From assembly GCA_036365515.1 (NCBI GenBank), contig CM070873.1, positions 83,711,948 to 83,775,947 of the forward strand: 64,000 nt of DNA. Reading direction: 5' to 3'. A model generated the notes under the pieces. That model searched no databases. It saw nothing but the letters and a program-made list of their open reading frames with translations, and was not told where the DNA came from. The stretch is from Torymus aiolomorphi. Its lineage: Eukaryota > Arthropoda > Insecta > Hymenoptera > Torymidae. The first letter of the stretch is position 1; the number at the start of each line of letters is the position of its first letter. Made by a program: the position numbers and the translations under genes. Below are positions 17,246 to 33,000 of this stretch, one piece after another.

Positions 17246-20200
17246 TTATATAAGTTTATTTTATTTAGCGATCTGCGACCAAACATTGCATGTTATCGTA
17301 AAATACTGTAAGAATTGATAATTTCCTTATCAATTTGCAATCATAGATCTTTTCATAATTTTGCATGGTATTTATATAAGTTTATTTTATTTAGCGATCT
17401 GCGGCCAAACATTGAATGTTATCGTAAAATACTGCGAAATTATTTTACAATCATATATCGTTTTCATAATTTTGCATGGTATTTTTATAAGTCTTTTTTA
17501 TTTAGCGATCTGCGACCAAATATTGCATGTGATCGTAAAATACTGCAAGCTTCGATAATTTCTTTATTATTTTACAATCATACATCGTTTTAATAATTTT
17601 GCATGGTATTTATATACGTTTTTTTTATTTGGCGATCTGCGACCAAGTATTGCACGTTATCGTAATATACTGCAATAATTGATAATTTCTTTATTATTTT
17701 GCAATCATATATGGTTTTAATAATTTTGCATGGTATTTTTATAAGTCTTTTTTATTTAGCGATCTGCGACCAAATATTGCATGTTATCGTAAAATACTGC
17801 AAGCTTCGATAATTTTTTTATCATTTTGCAATCATATATCGTTTTAATAACTTTGCATGGTATTTAAATAAGTTTATTTTATTTAGCGATCTGCGACCAA
17901 ACATTGCATTTTATCGTAAAATACTGCAAGAATTGATAATTTCTTGATCATTTTGCAATCATATATCGTTTCATAATTTTGCATGGTTTTTATATAAGTC
18001 GTTTTTATTTAGCATTCGGCGACCAAACATTGCATGTTACCGTAAAATACTGCAAGAATTGATATTTACTTTATCATTTGGCAATCATATATCGTTTTAA
18101 TAATTTGGCATGGTATTTATATAAGTTGTTTCTATTTAGCGATCGGAGACCAAACATTGCATGTTATCGTAAAATACTGCAAGACTTGATAATTTCTTTA
18201 TCATTTTGCAATCAGATATGGTTTTAATAATTTTGCATGGTATTTTTATTAGTCTTTTTTATTTAGCGATCTGCGACCAAATTAGCATGATACTGCGATA
18301 TTGCATGTTATCGTAAAATACTGCAAGCTTCGATACTTTCTTTATTATTTTATTTTACAATCATACATCGTTTTCATAATTTTGCATGGTATTTATATAA
18401 GTTTATTTTATTTAGCCATCTGCGACCAAACATTGCATGTTATCGTAAAATACTGCAAGAATTGATAATTTCTTTATCATTTTGCAATCATATATCGTTT
18501 TAATAATTTTGCATGGTATTTATATAAGTCTTTTTTATTTAGGGATCTGCGACCAAATATTGCATGTTATCGTAAAATACTGCAAGAATTGAGAATTTCT
18601 TTATTATTTTACAATCATACATCGTTTTCATAATTTTGCATGGTATTTATATAAGTTTATTTTATTTAGCGATCTGCGACCAAACATTGCATGTTATCGT
18701 AAAATACTGCAAGAATTGATAATTTCTTTATCATTTTGCAATCACATATCGTTTTAATAATTTTGCATGGTATTTATATAAATTGTTTCTATTTAGCGAT
18801 CTGCGACCAAACATTGCATGTTATCGTAAAATACTGCAAGAATTGATAATTTCTTTATCATTTTGCAATCATATATCGTTTTAATAATTTTGCATGGTAT
18901 TTATATAAGTCGTTTTTATTTAGCGATCGGCGACCAAATATTGCATGTTATCGTAAAATACTGCAAGAATTGATAATTTCTTTATCATTTTGCAATCATA
19001 TATCGTTTTAATAATTTTGCATGTTATTTATATAAGTCGTTTTTATTTAGCGATCTGCGACCAAATATTGGATGTTCTCGAAAAATACTGCAAGCTTCGA
19101 TAATTTCTTTATTATTTTACAATCATACATCGTTTTCATAATTTTGCATGGTATTTATATAAGTTTATTTTATTTAGCGATCTGCGACCAAACATTGCAT
19201 GTTATCGTAAAATACTGCAAGAATTGATTATTTCTTTATCATTTTGCAATCACATATCGTTTTAATAATTTTGCATGGTACTTATATAAGTCGTTTTTAT
19301 TTAGCGATCTGCGACCAAATATTGCATGTTATCGTAAAATACTGCAAGAATTGAGAATTTCTTTATTATTTTGCAATCAGATATGGTTTTCATAATTTTG
19401 CATGGTATTTATATAAGTTTATTTTATTTAGCGATCTGCGACCAAACATTGCATTTTATCGTAAAATACTGCAAGAATTGATAATTTCTTTATCATTTTG
19501 CAATCATATATCGTTTTAATAATTTTGCATGGTATTTATATAAGTTTATTTTATTTAGCGATCTGCGACCAAATATTGCACGTTATCGTAAAATACTGCA
19601 AGCTTCGATAATTTCTTTATTATTTTGCAATCAGATATGGTTTTCATAATTTTGCATGGTATTTATATAAGTTTATTTTATTTAGCGATCTGCGACCAAA
19701 CATTGCATGTTATCGTAAAATACTGCAAGAATTGATAATTTCTTTATCATTTTGCAATCATATATCGTTTTAATAATTTTGCATGGTATTTATATAAGTC
19801 GTTTTTATTTAGCGATCTGCGACCAAATATTGCATGTTATCGTAAAATACTGCAAGAATTGATAATTTCTTTATCATTTTGCAATCTTATATCGTTTTAA
19901 TAATTTTGCATGTTATTTATATAAGTCGATTTTATTTAGCGATCTGCGACCAAATATTGGATGTTCTCGAAAAATACTGCAAGCTTCGATAATTTCTTTA
20001 TTATTTTACAATCATACATCGTTTTCATAATTTTGCATGGTATTTATATAAGTTTATTTTATTTAGCGATCTGCGACCAAACATTGCATGTTATCGTAAA
20101 ATACTGCAAGAATTGATAATTTCTTTATCATTTTGCAATCATATATCGTTTTAATAATTTTGCATGGTATTTATATAAGTTTATTTTATTTGCGATCTGC

Positions 20201-22042
20201 TACCAAACATTGCATTTTATCGTAAAATACTGCAAGAATTGATAATTTCTTTATCATTTTGCAATCAGATGTCGTTTCATAATTTTCCATGGTATTTATA
20301 AAAGTCGTTTTTATTTAGCGATCGGCAACCAAATATTGCATGTTATCGTAAAATACTGCAAGCTTCGATAATTTCTTTATTATTTTACAATCATACATCG
20401 TTTTCATAATTTTGCATGGTATTTATATAAGTTTATTTTATTTAGCGATTTGCGAGCAAACATTGAATGTTATCGTAAAATACTGCAAGAATTGATAATT
20501 TCTTTATCATTTTGCAATCATATATCGTTTTAATAATTTTGCATGGTATTTATATAAGGCGTTTTTATTTTGCGATCGGCGACCAAATATTGCATGTTAT
20601 CGTAAAATACTGCAAGAATTGAGAATTTCTTTATTATTTTGCAATCAGATATGGTTTTAATAATTTTGCGTGGTATTTTTCTAAGTCTTTTTTATTTAAC
20701 GATCTGCGACCAAACATTGCATGTTATCGTAAAATACTGCAAGAATTGATAATTTCTTTATTATTTTACAATCATACATCGTTTTCATAATTTTGCATGG
20801 TATTTATATAAGTCTTTTTTATTTAGCGATCTGCGACCAACTATTGCATGTCATCGTAAAATACTGCAATCTTCGATAATTTTTTTATTATTTTCATATG
20901 GTATTTATATAAGTCAAATATTGCATGTTATCGTACAATACTGCAAGCTTCGATAATTTCTTTATTATTTTACAACCATACATCGTTTTAATAATTTTGC
21001 ATGGTATTTATATAAGTCGTTTTTATTTAGCGATCTGCGACCAAACATTGCATGTTATCGTAAAATACTGCAAGAATTGATAATTTCTTTATCATTTTGC
21101 AACATATATCGTTTTAATAATTTTGCATGGTATTTATATAAGTCGTTTTTATTTAGCGATCTGCGACCAAATATTGCATGTTATCGTAAAATACTGCAAG
21201 AATTGAGAATGTTTTTATTATTTTGCAATCAGATATGGTTTTAATAATTTTGCATGGTATTTATATAAGTTTTTTTATTTAGCGATGTGCGACCAAACAT
21301 TGCATGTTATCGTAAAATACTGCAAGTATTGATAATTTCTTTATCATTTGGCAATCATATATCGTTTTAATAATTTTGCATGGTATTTATATACGTCGTT
21401 TTTATTTTGCGATCGGCGACCAAATATTGCATGTTATCGTAAAATACTGCAAGCTTCGATAATTTTTTTATTATTTTACAATCATACATCGTTTTCATAA
21501 TTTAGCATGTTATTTATACGAGTTAATTTTATTTAGCGATCTGCGACCAAACATTGCATGTTATCGTAAAATACTGCAAGAATGGATAATTTCTTTATCA
21601 TTTTACAATCATATATCGTTTTAATAATTTTGCATGGTATTTATATAAGTCGTTTTTATTTAGCGATCTGCGACCAAATATTGCATGTTATCGTAAAATA
21701 CTGCAAGAATTGATAATTTCTTTACTATTTTACAATCATACATCCTTTTCATAATTTTGCATGGCATTTATATAAATTGTTTTTATTTAGCAATCTGCGA
21801 CCAAATATTGCATGTTATCGTAAAATACTGCAAGCTTCGATAATTTCTTTATTATTTTACAATCATACATCGTTTTCATAATTTTGCATGGTATTTATAT
21901 AAGTTTATTTTATTTAGCGATCTGCGACCAAACATTGCATGTTATCGTAAAATACTGCAAGAATTGATAATTTCTTTATCATTTTGCAATCATATATCGT
22001 TTTAATAATTTTGCATGGTATTTATATAAGTCGTTTTTATTT

Positions 22043-22345
22043 AGCAATCTGCGACCAGACATTGCATGTTATCGTAAATTACTGCAAGAATTGATAATTT
22101 CTTTATTATTTTGCAATCAGATATGGTTTTAATAATTTTGCATGGTATTGTTATAAGTCTTTTTTATTTAGCGATCTGCGACCAAATATTGCAGGTTATC
22201 GTAAAATACTGCAAGAATTGATAATTTCTTTATCATTTTGCAATCATACATCGTTTTCATTATTTTGCATGGTATTTATATAAGTTTCTTGTATTTAGCG
22301 ATCTGCGACCAAACATTGCATGTTACCGTAAAATACTGCAAGAAT
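22043..22345 (+). repeat. Private-variant satellite block, copy 1
   Basis: About 2.4 monomers carry a set of rare variants in the same order: GCAATCTGCGACCAGAC, GTAAATTACTGC, GGTATTGTTATAAG, TTGCAGGTTATCG, CATTATTTTGCATGG, AAGTTTCTTGTATTTAG and GTTACCGTAAAATA. The same combination recurs at 26771 and 45878. Confidence 0.85.
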
Positions 22346-25300
22346 TGATAATTTCTTTATTATTTTACAATCATACATCGTTTTCATAATTTTGCATGGT
22401 ATTTATATAAGTTTATTTTATTTAGCGATCTGCGACCAAACATTGCATGTTATCGTAAAATACTGCAAGAATTGATAATTTCTTTATCATTTTGCAATCA
22501 CATATCGTTTTAATAATTTTGCATGGTATTTATATAAGTCGTTTTTATTTAGCGATCGGCGACCAAATATTGCATGTTATCGTAAAATACTGCAAGAATT
22601 GATAATTTCTTTATCATTTTGCAATCATATATCGTTTTAATAATTTTGCATGTTATTTATATAAGTCGTTTTTATTTAGCGATCTGCGACCAAATATTGC
22701 ATGTTATCGTAAAATACTGCAAGCTTCGACAATTTTTTTATTATTTTACAATCATACATCGTTTTCATAATTTTGCATGGTATTTATATAAGTTTATTTT
22801 GTTTAGCGATCTGCGACCAAACATTGCATGTTATCGTAAAATACTGCAAGAATTGATAATTTCTTTATCATTTTGCAATCATATATCGTTTTAATAATTT
22901 TGCATGGTATTTATATAAGTCGTTTTTATTTAGCGATCTGCGACCAAATATTGCATGTTATCGTAAAATACTGCAAGAATTCAGAATTTTTTTATTATTT
23001 TGCAATCAGATATGGTTTTAATAATTTTGCATGGTATTTTTATTAGTCTTTTTTATTTAGCGATCTGCGACCAAATATTGGATGTTCTCGAAAAATACTG
23101 CAAGCTTCGATAATTTCTTTATTATTTTACAATCATACATCGTTTTCATAATTTTGCATGGTATTTATATAAGTTTATTTTATTTAGCGATCTGCGACCA
23201 AACATTGCATGTTATCGTAAAATACTGCAAGAATTGATTATTTCTTTATCATTTTGCAATCACATATCGTTTTAATAATTTTGCATGGTATTTATATAAG
23301 TCGTTTTTATTTAGCGATCTGCGACCAAATATTGCATGTTATCGTAAAATACTGCAAGAATTGAGAATTTCTTTATTATTTTGCAATCAGATACGGTTTT
23401 AATAATTTTGCATGGTATTTTTATAAGTCTTTTTTATTTAGCGATCTGCGACCAAATATTGCATGTTATCGTAAAATACTGCAAGCTTCGATAATTTCTT
23501 TATTATTTTACAATCATACATCGTTTTCATAATTTTGCATGGTATTTATATAAGTTTATTTTATTTAGCGATCTGCGACCAAACATTGCATGTTATCGTA
23601 AAATACTGCAAGAATTGATAATTTCTTTATCATTTTGCAATCATATATCGTTTTAATAATTTTGCATGGTATTTATATAAGTCGTTTTTTTTATTTAGGG
23701 ATCTGCGACCAAGTATTGCATGTTATCGTAAAATACTGCAAGAATTGATAATTTCTTTATTATTTTGCAATCATACATCGTTTCAATAATTTTGCATGGT
23801 ATATTTATATAAATTGTTTTTATTTAGCAATCTGCGACCAAATATTGCATGTTATTGTAAAATACTGCATGCTTCGATAATTTCTTTATTATTTTACAAC
23901 CATACAGCGTTTTAATAATTTTGCATGGTATTTATATAAGTGGTTTTTATTTAGCGATCTGCGACCAAACATTGCATGTTATCGTAAAATACTGCAAGAA
24001 TTGATAATTTCTTTATCATTTTGCAATCATATATCGTTTTAATAATTTTGCATGGTATTTATATAAGTTTATTTTATTTAGCGATCTGCTACGAAACATT
24101 GCATGTTATCGTAAAATACTGCAAGAATTGAGAATTTCTTTATTATTTTGCAATCAGATATGGTTTTCATAATTTTGCATGGTATTTATATAAGTTTATT
24201 TTATTTAGCGATCTGCGACTAAACATTGCATTTTATCCTAAAATACTGCAAGAATTGATAATTTCTTTATCATTTTGCAATCATATATCGTTTTAATAAT
24301 TTTGCATGGTATTTATATAAATTGTTTTTATTTAGCAATCTGCGACCAAATATTGCATGTTATTGTAAAATACTGCATGCTTCGATAATTTCTTTATTAT
24401 TTTACAACCATACAGCGTTTTAATAATTTTGCATGGTATTTATATAAGTGGTTTTTATTTAGCGATCTGCGACCAAACATTGCATGTTATCGTAAAATAC
24501 TGCAAGAATCGATAATTTCTTTATCATTTTACAATCATATATCGTTCTAATAATTTTGCATGGTATTTATATAAGTCGTTTTTATTTGGCGATCTGCGAC
24601 CAAGTATTGCATGTTATCGTAAAATACTGCAAGAATTGATAATTTCTTTATGATTTTGCAATCATATATCGTTTTAATAATTTTGCATGTTATTTATATA
24701 AGTCGTTTTTATTTAGCGATCTGCGACCAAATATTGGATGTTATCGTAAAATACTGCAAGCTTCGATAATTTCTTTATTATTTTACAATCATACATCGTT
24801 TTCATAATTTTGCATGGTATTTATATAATTTTGCATGGTATTTATATAAGTTTATTTTATTTAGCGATCTGCGACCAAACATTGCATGTGATTACGATAG
24901 TAAAATACTGCAAGAATTGATAATTTCTTTTTCATTTTGCAATCTTATATCGTTGCATAATTTTGCATGGTATTTATATAAGTCGTTTTTATTTAGCGAT
25001 CTGCGACCAAACATTCCATCTTATCGTAAAATACTGCAAGAATTGATAATTTCTTTATCATTTAACTATCGTATATCGTTTTAATAATTTTGCATGGTAT
25101 TTATATAAGTTTCTTTTTATTTAGGGATCTGCGACCAAGTATTGCATGTTATCGTAAAATACTGCAAGCTTCGATAATTTCTTTATTATCTTACAATCAT
25201 ACATCGTTTTCATAATTTGCATGGTATTTATATAAGTTTATTTTATTTAGCGATCTGCGACCAAATATTGCATGTTATCGCAAAATACTGCAAGAATTGA

Positions 25301-26770
25301 TAATTTCTTTATCATTTTGCAATCATATATCGTTTTAATAATTTTGCATGGTATTTATATAAGTTTTTTTATTTAGCGATCTGCGACCAAATATTGCATG
25401 TTATCGTAAAATACTGCAAGAATTGATAATTTCTTTATCATTTTGCAATCATATATCGTTTTAATAATTTTGCATGGTATTTATATAAGTCGTTTTTATT
25501 TAGCGATCTGCGACCAAATATTGCATGTTATCGTAAAATACTGCAAGAATTGATAATTTCTTTATCATTTTGCAATCATATATCGTTTTAATAATTTTGC
25601 ATGGTATTTATATAAGTCTTTTTTATTTAGCGATCTGCGACCAAATATTGCATGTTATCGTAAAATACTGCAAGCTTCGATAATTTCTTTATTATTTTAC
25701 AATCATACATCGTTTTCATAATTTTGCATGGTATTTATATAAGTTTATTTTATTTGCGATCTGCGACCAAACATTGCATTTTATCGTAAAATACTGCAAG
25801 AATTGATAATTTCTTTATCATTTTGCAATGAGATGTCGTTTCATAATTTTCCATGGTATTTATAAAAGTCGTTTTTATTTAGCGATTTGCGACGAAACAT
25901 TGCTTGTTATCGTAAAATACTGCAAGAATTGATAATTTCTTTACTATTTTACAATCATACATCCTTTTCATAATTTTGCATGGTATTTATATAAGTCGTT
26001 TTTATTTAGCGATCTGCAACCAAATATTGCATGTTATCGTAAAATACTGCAAGAATTGAGAATTTCTTTATTATTTTGCAATCAGATATCGTTTTAATAA
26101 TTTTGCATGGTATTTATATAAGTCGTTTTTATTTAGCGATCTGCGACCAAATATTGCATGTTATCGTAAAATACTGCAAGCTTCGATAATTTCTTTATTA
26201 TTTTACAATCATACATCGTTTTCATAATTTTGCATGGTATTTATATAAGTTTATTTTATTTAGCGATCTGCGACCAAACATTGCATGTTATCGTAAAATA
26301 CTGCAAACATTGATAATTTCTTTATCATTTAACAATCGTATATCGTTTTAATAATTTTGCATGGTATTTATATAAGTTTTTTTTATTTGGCGATCTGCGA
26401 CCAAGTATTGCATGTTATCGTAAAATACTGCAATAATTGAGATTTTCTTTATCATTTTGCAATCATATATCGTTTTAATAATTTTGCATGGTATTTATAT
26501 AAGTTGTTTCTATTTAGCGATCGGCGACCAAATATTGCATGTTATCGTAAAATACTGCAAGAATTGATAATTTCTTTATCATTTTGCAATCATATATCGT
26601 TTTAATAATTTTGCATGGTATTTATATAAGTCGTTTTTATTTAGCATTCGGCGACCAAATATTGCATGTTATCGTAAAATACTGCAAGCTTCGATAATTT
26701 CTTTATTATTTTACAATCATACATCGTTTTCATAATTTTCTATGGTATTTATATAAGTTTATTTTATTTA

Positions 26771-27075
26771 GCAATCTGCGACCAGACATTGCATGTTATC
26801 GTAAATTACTGCAAGAATTGATAATTTCTTTATTATTTTGCAATCAGATATGGTTTTAATAATTTTGCATGGTATTGTTATAAGTCTTTTTTATTTAGCG
26901 ATCTGCGACCAAATATTGCAGGTTATCGTAAAATACTGCAAGAATTGATAATTTCTTTATCATTTTGCAATCATACATCGTTTTCATTATTTTGCATGGT
27001 ATTTATATAAGTTTCTTGTATTTAGCGATCTGCGACCAAACATTGCATGTTACCGTAAAATACTGCAAGAATTGA
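26771..27075 (+). repeat. Private-variant satellite block, copy 2
   Basis: Same ordered variants as the block at 22043, 4728 bp downstream. The sequence after GTTACCG then differs (ATTGATATTTTC and a TTTGGCAATC variant), marking a duplication boundary. Confidence 0.85.
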
Positions 27076-30000
27076 TATTTTCTTTATCATTTGGCAATCA
27101 TATATCGTTTTAATAATTTGGCATGGTATTTATATAAGTCTTTTTTATTTAGCGATCTGCGACCAAATATTGCATGTTATCGTAAAATACTGCAAGCTTC
27201 GATAATTTCTTTATTATTTTACAATCATACATCGTTTTCATAATTTTGCATGGTATTTATATAAGTTTATTTTATTTCGCGATCTGCGACCAAACATTGC
27301 ATGTTATCGTAAAATACTGCGAAATTATTTTGCAATCATACATCGTTTTAATAATTTTGCATGGTATTTTTGTAAGTCTTTTTTATTTAGCGATCTGCGA
27401 CCAAACATTGCATGTTATCGTTAAATACTGCAAGAATTGTTAATTTCTTTATCATTTCGCAATCAGCAATAATTTTGCATAATTTCTTTATTATTTTTAT
27501 CGCAATCATTTCTTTATTATTTTTAATAATTTTTAATGGTATTTATATAAGTTTTTTTTTATTTAGCGATCTGCGACCAAACATTGCATGTTATCGTAAA
27601 ATACTGCAAGAATTGATAATTTCTTTATCATTTTGCAATCATATATCGTTTTAATAATTTTGCATGGTATTTATATAAGTCGTTTTTATTTAGCGATCTG
27701 CGACCAAATATTGCATGTTATCGTAAAATACTGCAAGCTTCGATAATTTTTTTATTATTTTACAATCATACATCGTTTTCATAATTTTGCATGGTATTTA
27801 TATAAGTTTATTTTATTTAGCGATCTGCGACCAAACATTTCATGTTATCGTAAAATACTGCAAGAATTGAGAATTTCTTTATTATTTTGCAATCATATAT
27901 CGTTTTAATAATTTTGCATGGTATTTATATAAGTCGTTTTTATTTAGCGATCTGCGACCAAATATTGCATGTTATCGTAAAATACTGCAAGAATTGAGAA
28001 TTTCTTTATTATTTTGCTATCGTATATCGTGTTAATAATTTTGCATGGTATTTATATAAGTCTTTTTTATTTAGCGATCTGCGACCAAATATTGCATGTT
28101 ATCGTAAAATACTGCAAGCTTCGATAATTTCTTTATTATTTTACGATCATATATCATTTCATAATTTTGCATGGTATTTATATAAGTCGTTTTTATTTAG
28201 CGGTGTGCGACCAAACATGGCATGATATCGTAAAATACTGCAAGAATTTATAATTACTTTATCATTTTGCAATCATATATCGTTTTAATAATTTTGCATG
28301 GTATTTTTATAAGTCGTTTTTATTTAGCGATCGGTTACCAAATATTGCATGTTATAGAAAAATACTGCAAGTTTCGATAATTTCTTTATTATTTTACAAT
28401 CATACATCGTTTTCATAATTTTGCATGGTATTTTTATCAGTCTTTTTTATTTAGCGTTCTGCGACCAAATATTGCACGTTATCGTAAAATACTGCAAGCT
28501 TCGATAATTTCTTTATTAATTTACAATCATACATCGTTTTCATAATTTGGCATGGTATTTATATAAGTTTATTTTATTTAGCGATCTGCGACCAAGTATT
28601 GCATGTCATCGTAAAATACTGCAAGAATTGATAATTTCTTTATCATTTTGCAATCATATATCGTTTTAATAATTTTGCATGGTATTTATATAAGTCGTTT
28701 TTATTTAGCGATCTGCGACCAAATATTGCATGTTATCGTAAAATACTGCAAGAATTGATAATTTCTTTATCATTTTGCAATCATATATCGTTTTAATAAT
28801 TTTGCATGGTATTTATATAAGTTTATTTTATTTAACGATCTGCGACCAAACATTGCATGTTATCGTAAAATACTGCAAATATCGATAATATCTTTATTAT
28901 TTTACAATCATACATCGTTTTCATAATTTTGCATGGTATTTATATAAGTTTTTTTTATTTAGCGATGTACGACCAAACATTGCATGTTATCGTAAAATAC
29001 TGCATGAATTGATAATTTCTTTGTCATTTTGCAATCATATATCGTTTTAATAATTATGCATGGTATTTATATAAGTCGTTTTTATTTAGCGATCTGCGAC
29101 CAAGTATTGCATGTTATCGTAAAATACTGCAAGAATTAATAATTTCTTTATTATTTTGCATTCAGATATGGTTTTAATAATTTTGCATGGTATTTTTATA
29201 AGTCTTCTTTATTTAGCGATCCGCGACCAAATATTGCATGTTATCGGAAAATACTGCAAGAATTGATAATTTCTTTATCATTTTGCAGTCATATATCGTT
29301 TTAATAACTTTGCATGGTATTTAAATAAGTTTATTTTTATCATTTTGCAATCATATATCGTTTTAATTTTTTTTTTGGCGATCTGCGACCAAATATTGCA
29401 TGTTAGCGATCGGCGACCAAATATTGCATGTTATCGTAAATTACTCTAAACAACTATAATTTCTTTATTATTTTACAATCATACATCGTTTTCATAATTT
29501 GGTATGGTATTTATATAAGGTTATTTTCTTTAGCGATCTGCGACCAAACATTGCATGTTATCGTAAAATACTGCAAGAATTGATAATTTCTTTATCATTT
29601 TGCAATCATATATCGTTTTAATAATTTTGCATGGTATTTATATAAGTCGTTTTTATTTAGCGATCGGCGACCAAATATTGCATGTTATCGTAAAATACTG
29701 CAAGCTTCGATAATTTCTTTATTATTTTACAATCATACATCGTTTTCATAATTTTGCATGGTATTTATATAAGTTTATTTTATTTAGCGATCTGCGACCA
29801 AACATTGCATGTTATCGTAAAATACTGCAAGAATTGATAATTTCTTTATCATTTTGCAATCAGATATGGTTTTAATAATTTTGCATGGTATTTTTATAAG
29901 TCTTTTTTATTTTGCGATCGGCGACCAAATATTGCATGTTATCGTAAAATACTGCAAGAATTGAGAATTTCTTTATTATTTTGCAATCATACAGCGTTTT

Positions 30001-33000
30001 AATAATTTTGCATGGTATTTATATAAGTTTTTTTATTTAGCGATGTGCGACCAAACATTGCATGTTATCGTAAAATACTGCAAGTATTGATAATTTCTTT
30101 ATCATTTGGCAATCATATATCGTTTTAATAATTTTGCATGGTATTTATATAAGTTTTTTTTATATAGCGTACTGCGACCAAATATTGCATGTTATCGTAA
30201 AATACTGCAAGAATTGAGAATTTCTTTATTATTTTGCAATCAGATATGGTTTTAATAATTTTGCATGGTATTTTTATAAGTCTTTTTTATTTAGCGATCT
30301 GCGACCAAACATTGCATGTTATCGTAAAATACTGCAAGAATTGATAATTTCTTTATCATTTTGCAATCACATATCGTTTTAATAATTTTGCATGGTATTT
30401 ATATAAGTCGTTTTTATTTAGCGATCTGCGACCAAATATTGCATGTTATCGTAAAATACTGCAAGCTTCGATAATTTCTTTATTATTTTACAATCATACA
30501 TCGTTTTCATAATTTTGCATGGTATTTATATAAGTTTATTTTATTTAGCGATCTGCGACCAAACATTGCATGTTATCGTAAAATACTGCAAGAATTGATA
30601 ATTTCTTTATCATTTTGCAATCATATATCGTTTTAATAATTTTGCATGGTATTTATATAAGTCGTTTTTATTTAGCGATCTGCGACCAAATATTGCATGT
30701 TATCGTAAAATACTGCAAGAATTGATAATTTCTTTATCATTTTGCAATCATATATCGTTTTAATAATTTTGCATGGTATTTATATAAGTTTATTTTATTT
30801 AGCGATCTGCGACCAAACATTGCATGTTATCGTAAAATACTGCAAGAATTGATAATTTCTTTATCATTTTGCAATCACATATCGTTTTAATAATTTTGCA
30901 TGGTATTTATATAAGTCGTTTTTATTTAGCGATCTGCGACCAAATATTGCATGTTATCGTAAAATACTGCAAGCTTCGATAATTTCTTTATTATTTTACA
31001 ATCATACATCGTTTTCATAATTTTGCATGGTATTTATATAAGTTTATTTTATTTAACGATCTGCGACCAAACATTGCATGTTATCGTAAAATACTGCAAG
31101 AATTGATAATTTCTTTATTATTTTACAATCATATATCGTTTTAATAATTGTGCATGGTATTTTTCTAAGTCTTTTTTATTTAGCGATCGGCGACCAAATA
31201 TTGCATGTTATCGTAAAATACTGCAAGCTTCGATAATTTCTTTATCATTTAACTATCGTATATCGTTTCAATAATTTTGCATGGTATTTATAGATGTTTT
31301 TTTTATTTAGGGATCTGCGACCAAATATTGCATGTTATCGTAAAATACTGCAAGAATTGATAATTTCTTTATCATTTTGCAATCATATATCGTTTTAATA
31401 ACTTTGCATGGTATTTAAATAAGTTTATTTTATTTAGCGATCTGCGACCAAACATTGCATTTTATCGTAAAATACTGCAAGAATTGATAATTTCTTGATC
31501 ATTTTGCAATCATATATCGTTTCATAATTTTGCATGGTTTTTATATAAGTTTATTTTATTTAGCGATCTGCGACCAAATATTGCATGTTATCGTAAAATA
31601 CTGCAAGAATTGATAATTTCTTTATCATTTTGCAATCAGATATGGTTTTCATAATTTTGCATGGTATTTATATAAGTCGTTTTATTTATTTAGCGATCTG
31701 CGACCAAATATTGCATGTTATCGTAAAATACTGCAAGAATATAATTTCTTTATCATTTTTTTACAATCATATATATCGTTTTATAATTTTGCATGGTATT
31801 TATATAAGTTTTTTTATTTAGCGATTTATATTGCATGTTATCGTAAAATACTGCAATTGATAATTTTTTTATTATTTTGCAATCATATATAGTTTTATAA
31901 TTTTGCGTGGTATTTATATAAGTTTTTTTATTTAGCGATGTGCGACCAAACATTGCATGTTATCGTAAAATACTGCAAGTATTGATAATTTCTTTATCAT
32001 TTGGCAATCATATATCGTTTTAATAATTTTGCATGGTATTTATATACGTCGTTTTTATTTTGCGATCGGCGACCAAATATTGCATGTTATCGTAAAATAC
32101 TGCAAAATACTGCAAGCTTCGATAATTTCTTTATTATTTTACAATCATACATCGTTTTCATAATTTTGCATGGTATTTATATAAGTTTATTTTATTTAAC
32201 GATCTGCGACCAAACATCGCATGTTATCGTAAAATACTGCAAGAACTGATAATTTCTTTATCATTTTGCAACCATATATCGTTTTAATAATTTTGCATGG
32301 TATTTATATAAGCCGTTTTTATTTAGCGATCGGCACCCAATTATTGCATGTTATCGTAAAATACTGCTGTTATCGTAAAATACTGCAAGCTTGATAATTT
32401 CTTTATTATTTTACAATCATATATCGTTTCATAATTTTGCATGGTATTTATCTAAGTCGCTTTTATTTAGCGATCTGCGACCAAATATTGCATGTTATCG
32501 TAAAATACTGCTAAATTATTTCACAATCATATATCGTTTTCATAATTTTGCATGGTATTTATATAAGTTTTTTTTATTTAGCGATCGGCGACCAAATATT
32601 GCATGTTATCGTAAAATACTGCAAGAATTGATAATTTCTTTTTCATTTTGCAATCACATATCGTTTTAATAATTTTGCATGGTATTTATATAAGTCGTTT
32701 TTATTTAGCGATCTGCGACCAATTATTGCATGTTATCGTAAAATACTGCAAGCTTCGATAATTTCTTTATTATTGTACAATCATACATCGTTTTCATAAT
32801 TTTGCATGGTATTTATATAAGTTTTTTTTTAGCGATCTGCGACCAAATATTGCATGTTATCGTAAAAATACTGCAAGAATTGATAATTTCTTTATCATTT
32901 TGCAATCATATCGTTTTAATAATTTTGCATGGTATTTATATAAGTTTTTTTATTTAGCGATCTGCGACCAAATATTGCATGTTATCGTAAAATACTGCAA